DNA of 64,000 nucleotides from Blepharisma stoltei (lineage: Eukaryota; Ciliophora; Heterotrichea; Heterotrichida; Blepharismidae), in contig CAJZBQ010000033.1 of NCBI GenBank assembly GCA_914767885.1, positions 969,658 through 1,033,657 of the forward strand, given 5' to 3'. Under the pieces are notes generated by a model. The model was not told where the DNA came from, ran no database searches, and saw only the letters and a program-made list of their open reading frames with translations. Position numbers and translations under genes: made by a program. Each line of letters begins with the position of its first letter. Positions within the stretch are counted from its first letter, which is position 1. Shown piece by piece: positions 13,401-21,375 of this stretch.

Positions 13401-15678
13401 TGGCTCTTCTAATTTCGTCGAGTTTTTCTTTCCACATTTGTCTGTGCCTTAATAAGTCAATTTTTTCAAGCTCACCAATTTGCTCAATTATCCCGAAATG
13501 GGCTTTTCTCAGTCTTCTGTTTTCTGTCGTTAAATCATTTGCTGCTTTTTGAACTCTTTGGATGTACTCTTCGACGTCAACTGGGTTATTCCACGTAACT
13601 TTGCCATCTTTTAAGTTTTTAGCTGACTTTACGACCTCTTCAAAAGCAATAGCCTCGCCTAATAGTAGCTTTTTCTGAGAGTCGATAATTTGCGAGCTCA
13701 TTGAGTTGTAGAAGTTAGCGACTCTTTTAAGAGTGATTGCTTCTTTATAGTATTTTTTGCCTGTGGCTACTACATCTTTAAGCTTTTTTGGAATGCTGAA
13801 CCCGTACTCTGCAAGCTGCCTGGTTTCTTTGAGTAGCTGCACAAGTTTATCAGAATAGCTGACCTTAAGCAGCCCATCGCTTAAGTCCAGCTCCATCATT
13901 TTTCCAGTGATTTCTAGCCCTAATGGCTCATTTCTATTATCAATATCCCCTTCAATATTCGCCTTCCAGCTATTAAACTGCTGCTTCTGGAAGTCTACCA
14001 GGATTTTACTGACCTGCTCACATGTATCTTTTAGTCTTCCAATGCTTCCCAGATCTGCTAAAAATGCTCCAGCTGATGACAAAATTCTTGCGATTTTTTG
14101 TTGTAAGCCTCTAGCCCACACAATGCTGCCGACCAATGGGGACATGTTCAGATCTTGAGGAGGCTTATCCATTCCTGGGATTATTTCTGTCTTCATGCCT
14201 GACCTGCTTTCGAATTCTTCTCTTATTTGTTCTACTTGTATACAGAGCTGGTTAAGGATCTGCTCTCTTTCGCTTTGAAGAGACCTGCCGATGTTTGGGC
14301 GGCTTAGAAGTCCTTGCCATTTTTGGAAATCCCTCATCTGTTGGGAAATATTTGAGACTTGTAGGACTTCTCTTCTAAGCTTGTTGGCAATTTCTTCTTC
14401 AATGACTTGCATGTTGCTGTCATATTTGGCTTTGGCTTCGTCCCATTTAGGCTGGGTGTAAGGGTTGACTAAGAAGGCCTGAACTCTTTTGAAAGGGTCA
14501 AAAGTCTTTTCTACATTAAAGCGGCGCTGGTCTTCTTGGGATAATAAAAGGATAAGCTCATCATGCTGGGTTCTCAGTGTGAGGACTTCTTCTAGCCTCA
14601 TCGCAAAGGCCATTAAATATTCGCTTTTGGGGAGCTTTTTACCCCATTTTCTTTCTTCTCGCCAGTAGTTGTTGGGAAGCTCATGCATGATTTCGATCCA
14701 TCTTTCGCAAGCTTTTAGGGCTTCTTTTAATAGCATTCTGGCATTTGAGAACTCAGAGCCCCAAAGTTGAGAGTCAGGGATTGAGTCTTGGACTTTTCTG
14801 GCAATAGCTTCAGCGATAACGTTAAAGAGCTTATCCATCCTGGCTTGTGGGTATGCTTGTACACTATTTTCTTTCCATACTGAATCTAAAACGTCAAGGG
14901 TTTGCTCTAGCAGGTCGTGGATTTCTGAAAAACTCAGCGTTGAAATTTCGCTCCATTGTCTAGAAATTTTTGAAAATAAAGTCACAAAAGTTTTAGCTTG
15001 GTCTTGGACTGCTTGAGAGCCTCGAAAGTCATTAGCAACGCTTGCCCAGTATTCAAATTCGTCAGCAGGAATTAAAATTGAGTCAACTGATTCTCCTCTT
15101 GGCCCTTGTCTCAGCATTGAAGAAAGCCCAGCTTCAAGTTCACTAGCCAAGTTTTGTAGGTGGCTGTCAACATTTCCAGTCTGCAATAGAGGCTGAGTAA
15201 CTGCTTTGAGGTTTCTGAGAAGAGCTGAAAGTGGGTTGCTCCCGAGTGTCCCCATAATGACGCTTGAAATCATCTCATTCTCATTCAATGCACGAGGAAC
15301 TAGTTTGATAAAATGAACTTCGCGCGCTGTCTCTGGATAAGCCTGAATATTAGCTCCCTCTCCTAATTTTTAACAGAATTATATTAGAAATTTTTTAATA
15401 TTTGAACAAAATTAATTATAAAATTTGTATCTAGAAAGCAAGCTCTTTAAAATTTAATAGAATTAGCTAAAAATAATTTTTTAACAAAAAATTGTGAGGT
15501 AGAATTATTTTTTACCCAGAGTAAGGGAAAATGAAGCTTCATTTGAATAGATGATTTGCAAGGTTGCGAAATCTGGTATATCTAGGAAAGTGGATATCAA
15601 AGGTGACGTAGGAAGGTTTGGAACTCCTAGGGCAGCGCTTGCGCAGCCTAGGATATACGATTTTCTACCATCCGACAT
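1401..15678 (-). CDS. DYNC2H1: Cytoplasmic dynein 2 (IFT dynein) heavy chain
   Basis: Retrograde intraflagellar-transport motor heavy chain. Start ATG at 15678 (MSDGRKSYILG). After removing a 153-nt intron-plus-insertion (15363-15515) and four insertions (567, 383, 365 and 165 nt) the CDS is exactly 4215 codons, close to the length of animal DYNC2H1. Approximate residues: tail and linker 1-1600; AAA1 P-loop GPAGTGKTES near 1647, followed by RQVLVFNCDEGIDFKSMGRI and GAWGCFDEFNRL; AAA2 P-loop GPSGCGKST near 1937; AAA3 GPEGCGKS near 2248; AAA4 GESGVGRRS near 2587, degenerate as expected for this class; stalk coiled coils 2820-3118 flanking the microtubule-binding tip; AAA5, AAA6 and a C-terminal domain ending CGAALFL-like (SGAALFLIGSE). 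VKALG after the AAA1 P-loop and the C-terminus point to dynein-2 rather than dynein-1 or axonemal dyneins. In-frame TGA codons fall at conserved Trp sites (8606-8608, 10775-10777). Confidence 0.96.
5637..5801 (-). other. IES-like insertion in dynein, TA borders, 165 bp
   Basis: An AT-rich stretch with stops interrupts the dynein frame just before the stalk. TA occurs at 5637-5638 and again at 5802-5803. Removing one TA plus the 163 bp between them joins ...PKRK to IAQEVKTF in frame. The insertion has no long open frame and no obvious terminal inverted repeat. This is the only insertion in the window whose direct repeat is a bare TA, the usual ciliate IES pointer. Confidence 0.75.
6346..6710 (+). 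mobile_element. Retroposon-like insertion in dynein AAA4, 14-bp target duplication
   Basis: The 14-mer TGAACTCTTTATCA occurs at 6335-6348 and 6700-6713, offset 365. Deleting one repeat plus the 351-bp insert restores TDKEFRKDLKSVLQIAG, the expected AAA4 sequence. The insert is richer in GC than its AT-rich surroundings, begins after the repeat with ATAAATGGCGACATAGG on the plus strand, and shares the ATGGCGAC start with other elements here. A GAGGTTCGGTTTCC stretch near 6410 weakly resembles a tRNA B box. Long target duplications are typical of target-primed reverse transcription, so I infer a SINE or truncated LINE. Confidence 0.7.
11168..11547. mobile_element. MITE family B in dynein linker, TAA duplication
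   Basis: 380 bp. Termini CTCCCCCCCTCGAAGTTCG... and ...CGAGGGGGGGGGGAG, flanked by TAA at 11165-11167 and 11548-11550. The left end is a near-perfect hairpin made of the terminal repeat (CCTCGAAGTTCGACCAAGA) and its inverse. On the right there is an inner copy near 11464-11486, a spacer of about 40 bp, then the outer terminal repeat. The core is AT rich with no ORF. Removing 383 bp joins LFQDFFL to AWTEKIKGK in frame. Confidence 0.9.
11843..12406. mobile_element. MITE family C in dynein tail, TTA duplication
   Basis: 564 bp, flanked by TTA at 11840-11842 and 12407-12409. The terminal repeat core is CCCCATCCTTGATCGAACGA. The right end is a hairpin of this repeat around GGCGAG. The left end has the outer repeat, a spacer of about 30 bp and an inner direct copy at about 11904-11927. 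This is the same layout as family B in mirror orientation. The core is AT rich and has no ORF. Removing 567 bp joins AALKP to KQIDELDMQ in frame, with the coiled linker sequence continuing normally. Confidence 0.9.
15363..15515 (-). other. Dynein intron 1 (GT...AG) carrying an insertion
   Basis: Exon 1 (15516-15678) ends ...LTL-G and exon 2 resumes GEGANIQAYPETAREVHF. The interval starts GTAAAAAATAATT and ends AAAATTAG and is 153 nt long. All other introns found here are exactly 15 nt. Joining the first 13 nt to the last 2 (both sides share AATT) would give a 15-nt intron GTAAAAAATAATTAG, implying a 138-bp AT-rich insertion inside a tiny intron. The exact insertion borders cannot be fixed from sequence alone. 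Confidence 0.6.
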
Positions 15679-15695
15679 TTTTATATTGAATTTAA

Positions 15696-16034
15696 TTAAA
15701 AGCCATTTTCTTTAATGTTTCTTGGTTTTCTTTCTTCTTTGTATATAGATAGCTGCCAAAATTTCACTTGATCGTCAACTTTGCCCCACAAATAATTGTC
15801 AAATGGGTATATAACTGACCCTAAGATAAAGCAGGGCAGCCAGATCTTATAAAAACTTGTGGTCTTTTGAAACTTAGCGAATCGGTCATTTCGATGCCTA
15901 ATAAACATAACAAAATAGTAAAACAATGACACCGAAATCCCATAATTGTAAGCTCTTCTGTAGTAATGCTCAACAGGAACTCTTGGACTGACAGGCCTTG
16001 GAGGCCTCTTTAAAGGCTCGTCAAGAAATTCCAT
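15696..16034 (-). CDS. Small two-helix membrane protein, unknown
   Basis: 112 residues, ATG at 16034. The proline-rich N-terminus (PLKRPPRPVSPRVP) is followed by YYRRAYNYG, a hydrophobic helix around residues 32-45 (ISVSLFYYFVMFI), a basic loop, and a second hydrophobic helix around 66-80 (IWLPCFILGSVIYPF). The C-terminus is charged. Size and topology resemble accessory subunits of mitochondrial inner-membrane complexes, but no motif proves this. It ends only 17 bp upstream of the dynein start codon, in the same direction, which shows how compact intergenic spaces can be here. Confidence 0.7.
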   Translation of the reverse strand: MEFLDEPLKRPPRPVSPRVPVEHYYRRAYNYGISVSLFYYFVMFIRHRNDRFAKFQKTTSFYKIWLPCFILGSVIYPFDNYLWGKVDDQVKFWQLSIYKEERKPRNIKENGF

Positions 16035-16050
16035 GTTATTAAATATTAAA

Positions 16051-16442
16051 ATACCATTTTTTAGGCGCTTCGCGCCAAAAGCAAGAAGAGGAGAGAGTAG
16101 TGCGGGCGCTTTTAGGCGGAGGAGTGGAACATAGCGAGATGACGGAAAGATCGGAGACGAATTGGCGAAGCTGTGCTTGAGTTTTCTGAGGCCGATTTAG
16201 GATGAGGAATGTGCTAATCGGTATTTCGTCTGAAAATTCCGGGCTCAGCTTCAAGGACTGTAGGTTGCTGTTGGTGATCTTGCTGATGTGCTGTGAGGTG
16301 AATTATTTTTGTGTTGTTTTTTGTTTTTTGTTTGCCTATTTGAGGATTTTTTGGGATTTTCTGGGACTTTTTGGGATTTTTTGGGGTTTTTTGAGTAAAA
16401 ACGAGAGAAATGCGGTACATCCGCTTAAAATTTAAGTTATAA
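16051..16442 (+). mobile_element. Probable GC-rich retroposon-like element, 13-bp repeats
   Basis: A GC-richer block lies between two minus-strand genes. ATTAAATATTAAA occurs on both sides (16038-16050 and 16443-16455). The block starts near a GGCGCTTCGCGCC palindrome and ends with a TTAAAATTTAAGTTATAA tail similar to the tails of other elements in this window. The repeat is AT rich and could match by chance, so the call is weaker than for the elements inside exons. Short ORFs on both strands here look like noise. Confidence 0.45.
16353..16386 (+). repeat. G-tract repeat, quadruplex-capable
   Basis: Four G runs (GGG, GGG, GGG, GGGG) are separated by three T-rich loops of exactly 7 nt, giving a 10-nt period. 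This fits the G3+N1-7 quadruplex pattern. It lies inside the GC-richer block just upstream of the region between the CLC stop and the small membrane-protein gene. Confidence 0.6.
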
Positions 16443-16459
16443 ATTAAATATTAAACAAT

Positions 16460-18610
16460 TTATCTATGTTTAAGGAACATTTCTTTGGAAACTACTCCCA
16501 TCAGTTTCCCTCTATAAGCTACATAAATCTGTGTCAGCCCCAGCATCATAAACAAGAAATGGACTTTCACTAGTGGTGTGTTCTCAGGTATGGACAGTGG
16601 CGAATCGTCTAATTGCAAAATGTCCGAAGAAAACTCTACAGGAGTGCTTAAAAACGAGTCCACTTCTTTCATTTCGCTGTCGTCTCTGCACGCGATGCTT
16701 TGCTCATACTCAATATCATCAATTTCATGCAATAAATAAGAAAAGTACTTTTCTATATGTGACCGTGAATCACGTGATAGCGTATGCAGCCTTTCTTGAT
16801 AAACCATCATAATGTACCGTTTAATGTTCGTTAAGTTTACGTCAAACATTAAATTCATATCATCATCGACGACTGGGATCTTTACTATTGCGCTTTTGCT
16901 TTGTTGGATGGCTTTAGCTAGATCTTTTATAGTAGCCTCGTGAGTTATGAAAGGGTACTGAGGATCCACTGCATCTTTTGCACAGTTAGCGTAGAGTCAT
17001 GAAGATTTTATAGATGGGAGATAAGGCAGGCCTTTCATTTCAAGCAAAGAGTCGTAGTAGGAGATCCCAAAGCCAGAACTGATGGAATAGGCAAGCAGAA
17101 CACCAACCATCATAGGCAAAAAATAGTGGATCTGGCCAGTCAGCTCAAACACAATGATAGCAATTGATAAAGTATGGGTAACAGACGAAGTCAATGCAGC
17201 TGCTCCTACAACTGCGTAAACTCCTCTATACTCAGTCCCAAAAATTGAGTCTAAAATCTGTCCAAAAAGTCTACCAAAAGTACTCCCCGCAGCAAAAATT
17301 GGCACAAAAACACCGCAAGGTATTTGGCAGCTGATACTTAAGCTTGTAAGCAGCAGCTTCGTGATCACATAAATAAAGAGATTCAAGCTAAGAGTCGGCT
17401 TGCTCCAATACGTTTTTTCATAAGTAGTCAGATTGTCAGCCCTGAACATCTGATTAATCACAATTTTATCATGAAGCTGCATATAAGGAAGCATATAAGT
17501 AAGAATCCCACATATGGCGCCTACAAAAAGTGTGTACCTAAATCTCGTATGAATCGCTGGGTATTTTAAATTTTTTCTATTATAAATCATTTTCCCTGTA
17601 AATTTAATGAAAAATGCTCCTACAAATCCACATAAAGTTCCTAACAATGTGAATCCGAAAATTTCGTAGCCGAACTCAATAGGGTCTAGCTTGGTTAGGT
17701 TAATTAAATCAGTGACTTCTCCACTTCTAAACAGGTCAAAGCCAATCACACACCAAACAGCACAAAAAATGCCCTTTCACAGGTTACTGACATAGTAATA
17801 AGTTGCAGTGACTTCTATACTAAACAGCACTCCTCCTACCGGGGCTCCAAAAGCTGCAGCAACTCCAGCAGCTACTGATGCACCCATGATTTGGTTCCTC
17901 AATGTCAAATTCTATATATTGTTTACAGTTCTCAAGTGTCTGAAAATCCGATATTTCGTTAATTTGTGGGCAATGATCCCAGCTACATGCACAAAGGGTC
18001 CTTCTCGTCCTATGCTCAATCCTGCAGCAGATCCTGCTATAAGCCCTGTAAATTTGGCTATAAAAGTCTGAGTGCTTAAACAATGAGGCAGCTTTACACC
18101 TGCAATGATTGCTTTCATCTCAGGAATCCCTGATCCTTCAGCATCTGGGCTGATTCATTTAGTTGTAGCAGCGGCAAGTCAGGAAAGAGCCAGGGTGTAG
18201 AGCATCCATATGCAGAAATTCCAAAAGCCACTTTCAGTGCTTGCAAAAAACTCACGAGTATCCATCAATTTTTCAGAGAGATAGTCGACACAAAACGCAA
18301 TTACTGAAGACAAAAGCCCGAGGATCATCAGGACGATTCATACAGAAGGGTTGAGGATGCTGAAGCCTGTGAGGAATCGGTGGATCTTAGAAAGGGCGGT
18401 CAGGTTTTCTTCAAATGTGGGATTCTTGATCTGGTCGATGCTAGTAAAGAAGTCAGTAAGGATGTACTTGGAGCGGCTTTGATTTGGGGGCTGAGATGCA
18501 AAATTTATGTTTCTACCTGAGACCTCGATATTTTTCATTTCGTTAGTGGAGTGAGGAGATTCATCTTCCATTCTAAATATTTTTAACAATTTAATAGTGT
18601 CTTCTTGCAT
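16460..18610 (-). CDS. CLC-family chloride channel/transporter with CBS domains
   Basis: 711 residues after removal of one 15-nt intron. ATG at 18610, TAA at 16460. N-terminal cytosolic region, then helices with the CLC signatures: GSGIPEMK near residue 157 (selectivity filter), GREGPFVHV near 197 (carries the gating glutamate), AAAFGAPVGGVLFSIE near 245 and GVFVPIFAAGS near 430. Two CBS domains fill residues 545-711. Several Trp codons are TGA (for example in AATTKWISPDAEG and NLWKGIFCAVWC). It probably moves chloride, or exchanges chloride for protons, in an endosomal or contractile-vacuole membrane; the sequence does not decide channel versus exchanger. Confidence 0.95.
17912..17926 (-). 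other. 15-nt intron in CLC gene
   Basis: GTAAACAATATATAG on the minus strand, exactly 15 nt with GT...AG ends and an in-frame TAG. Removing it joins RHLRT to NLTLRNQIMGA, continuous CLC sequence. Confidence 0.93.
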
Positions 18611-18680
18611 TTATATCATAATATTATGCTGGAATTATGGAAAAAGAATAAACATTAAATTATAAATTTAAATAATCATA

Positions 18681-19134
18681 TACATTAATATGGCGGAGGC
18701 GACCACCCGACCTCTTGACACAATTTCCTCAACACCTGCAGGGAACGCCCAGGTGGAGGAATCACAGGCTCGGCATCCTTAATGTATTGTGGCAGAGGTT
18801 TTCTCCGTGTCACAGGGTATGATACCTGGGACATGGGGTTTTTTCCTCCTGAAATGGAGTTGGAAAGGGCACAGTCGGCCATCGTCCCCGAGATTAGGTA
18901 TGATCCCCCTACTCGAATTAGGAACCCTAAAGACAGCAGGTGCCTAGTGTAAAACTGGGAGTTACGCCCCAGACTCCAGCCGATAGCGAACGGACGCCCC
19001 GGGAGCAAGTCAAGTAGTCGATGCCTAAACGAGGCAGACGGCGTCAGTAGGGCGCTCTTAACTGATGCGAATTAACTTGTAGAGGTGGAAATCCTCAGCC
19101 GTCTTTAAACAAGGCTCTTAATTTAATTTAATTT
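18681..19134 (+). mobile_element. GC-rich retroposon-like element, 16-bp duplication, (TTTAA) tail
   Basis: AATTTAAATAATCATA flanks the element at 18665-18680 and 19135-19150 (offset 470). The body is GC rich against AT-rich surroundings, begins near ATATGGCGGAGGCGACC, and ends in a short TTTAA tandem tail. It lies between the divergent ends of the CLC start and the nicalin stop. It has no convincing long ORF (the 107-residue minus-strand ORF is not protein-like). It shares short patches with the 46890 element (CGACC...CCG.CCTCTT; GGGTTTTT.CCTC). Long duplication plus repetitive tail suggests SINE or LINE-type insertion. Confidence 0.75.
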
Positions 19135-19324
19135 AATTTAAATAATCATAATTGAGCTTGTATCAATTCTGTATAAAAAAATAAATCTTTTATAGCTTTG
19201 CTATTGCAAAATTATTATTTAAATCTAGAAAGGAATGCCTTTTTGATGTTATAAGTAAATCTAGAAAAAATAATCTCATAGCCGTTACTCATTATAAAAT
19301 AAAAGAGAAATCTTAAATACTAGC

Positions 19325-20851
19325 CTATTTTGTCTTGCGTTTTGCTTCTCCTTTACTCACAAATGGTTTTCCAAATGCCTTAATAACTCCCCATAGCACA
19401 ATTATGTACCCAAAAATCCCCAAAAATATATAAAGGTCAAGGATTGCAGGCTTCACTTTATAAACGCTCAAATTTTCTCCTTTGGTATTATAAAGTGTAT
19501 AGTCAGTGACTGGGTATTTCTGGACCTTAAAAGTGCTGTTTGTAAGCTCATTGAGTGTCTCCTTCAAAAGCTTTGGAAATTCAGCCCCAGGTGCCAACTT
19601 GGTAGTAAATCTTGTATAGTTGCCTAATTTTTCCACCCAAAATCCTATGCTTTCTTTAGAAGTCAGCTCAGCTTTGTTATAAACCACCAAATTTCCGTCA
19701 TCTCTGCTATACAAAAACCTAGTCAAGCTTTCTGCGATAAACCTTATATTTCTTTCAATTGCATCAATATCAATATTTTCTTTATTATCATATAGAGAGC
19801 TTCTGTCAATAAAACTTGTGCTTGCTGCAGGTAGATGTGAAAGAGTCGCTGACAGAACTTTTTTCTTTGCAAAGTTTTCATGCTGCCATGGGATAAAAGA
19901 ATCAGCCATGTTGATTTTTTTCTTCATATAGTTAAGCGCAGTTCCAGTGATGCTAGAAGTCTTGTTAAAATCTGCATACAGCTTTGCAATATCAGCTTCA
20001 TTTTCTTTGCTAGGGAATCTTGACACGTGGAAAGTCAGGTCACTTCCTTTGCCAAGAGTATCCAAACAAAGCGCGAATTTGATATTCCCAATTATTTGTT
20101 GCAGCTCTGCATCTTCTGAATCAAGCCAGTTTCTGAGGCCTTGGAAGTTTAGAGTCCCAGTTGAGGTCAAAACAAGCAATAAATTATAAGCTGGAGGGGA
20201 TGTGCTGAATAATTTTCTGAAATACTTTGTGAGTTCTAAGATGGTAATGACTCCGCTGCCATTTGCGTCCATTCCTTGGGAAAGCTCAGGGACAATTGAG
20301 AAGGCGTCATAATAAGTCACTAAAGCAATTGTAGGGAGAGCTTCGGAATATTCATAGACGAAGCCGTAGTAATTTTCTTGTGCCAGGCCTTTAGCGGCTG
20401 GCTTCTCATCAGTGCTTAGTGAAAACTGAAGCTGATCAATGTCGCTGCCTTGATCGCCTTTTTGCTGCTGCAAGTAGTTGTAAATGTCCATCACTTCTGG
20501 TGTTTCGTATGTAAAATAGATGGGGAATGGGAATGAGTTGGTCCCGAGGTAGCTTTCAAGCTCCTTTAAGCCTTGAGGATGAGATTGTGTAAGGATGATA
20601 AGAACTGCGCTTGGCTTATGGCCTAGAAGGGTTTCTAAGGATTCAATTGAGAGATTTGATATGTGGATCATGGTGATTTTTCGTGGGATTTCTTGAGTGT
20701 TCTCATAGTGAGCCCCAAGATAGTTTATGGAGCTTACTTGGGAACCGAGATGAGTGCCTTCGTATTCGTATTGGATGAGTCTGTAGACTGGAATTTGGAC
20801 TGCTCCAAAACTTAGGGCCAAAAGACCAGCTAATAAAATAAGCCTTTGCAT
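19325..20851 (-). CDS. NCLN: Nicalin-like ER membrane protein
   Basis: 508 residues, ATG at 20851. A signal peptide (residues 1-17) is followed by VYRLIQYEYEGTHLGSQ, a degenerate aminopeptidase/transferrin-receptor-type lumenal domain, and one C-terminal membrane helix around 475-497 with a basic cytosolic tail (AKRKTK). Nicalin hallmarks are visible: DANGSGVITILELTKYF, AYNLLLVLTSTGTLNFQG, LCLDTLGKGSDLTFHVSRFP and WQHENFAKKKVLSATLSHL. Metal ligands of true peptidases are not evident, as in nicalin. In animals nicalin works with NOMO and TMEM147 in the ER translocon-associated BOS complex; a similar role is inferred here. Confidence 0.9.
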   Translation of the reverse strand: MQRLILLAGLLALSFGAVQIPVYRLIQYEYEGTHLGSQVSSINYLGAHYENTQEIPRKITMIHISNLSIESLETLLGHKPSAVLIILTQSHPQGLKELESYLGTNSFPFPIYFTYETPEVMDIYNYLQQQKGDQGSDIDQLQFSLSTDEKPAAKGLAQENYYGFVYEYSEALPTIALVTYYDAFSIVPELSQGMDANGSGVITILELTKYFRKLFSTSPPAYNLLLVLTSTGTLNFQGLRNWLDSEDAELQQIIGNIKFALCLDTLGKGSDLTFHVSRFPSKENEADIAKLYADFNKTSSITGTALNYMKKKINMADSFIPWQHENFAKKKVLSATLSHLPAASTSFIDRSSLYDNKENIDIDAIERNIRFIAESLTRFLYSRDDGNLVVYNKAELTSKESIGFWVEKLGNYTRFTTKLAPGAEFPKLLKETLNELTNSTFKVQKYPVTDYTLYNTKGENLSVYKVKPAILDLYIFLGIFGYIIVLWGVIKAFGKPFVSKGEAKRKTK

Positions 20852-21375
20852 ATTTTATTTAAGGAATTAAATCATTTTTGATGATAATTAAGAATGACGA
20901 AAAGATAAATTTATGATTTTAGTAGAGTCAAAATTTAATTGCCACAAAAAGAAGACTAAACACAAGCAGATGAAAACAATTAATTTAGTTAAATATCAAA
21001 ATAAATCTTTTATTTAACTTTTTATGATTTAATATAATTATATAATTAAATTTGCTATAAAAGACTTTTACAAATCCTCTCCACAAGAATACTGAACTCT
21101 TTATTTATGAATATATCCATAAGCACTTATATGGATAGTCTAGTAAAATGGATGATTTTAAGTATGGCTTATAGCTTCAAATTTTCTTGATGATCATTAA
21201 AATAGCTTCTTAATGCTTAATGCACTAAGATTATAATAGTTCAAATTTAAACTATTAATTGAATTAATAATTTTTCGCCTAACTTTTATATTAAAATATT
21301 ATAAAATTATTTAAACTATAAAAACTAAAGTTTCTTTGAAGATATTTTGATATCGAAAGGTTAAGTTTTGGCACT
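20852..21375. other. Intergenic region between divergent genes
   Basis: 524 bp of AT-rich DNA between the nicalin start (-) and the DENN start (+). It must contain both promoters. I see no shared motif, ORF or repeat beyond simple AT tracts. Confidence 0.5.

Noticed and set aside
16202-16435. 77-residue plus-strand ORF and 68-residue minus-strand ORF
   Set aside because: Both cross the G/T tract of the GC-rich block; no signal of protein evolution and composition is explained by the repeat.
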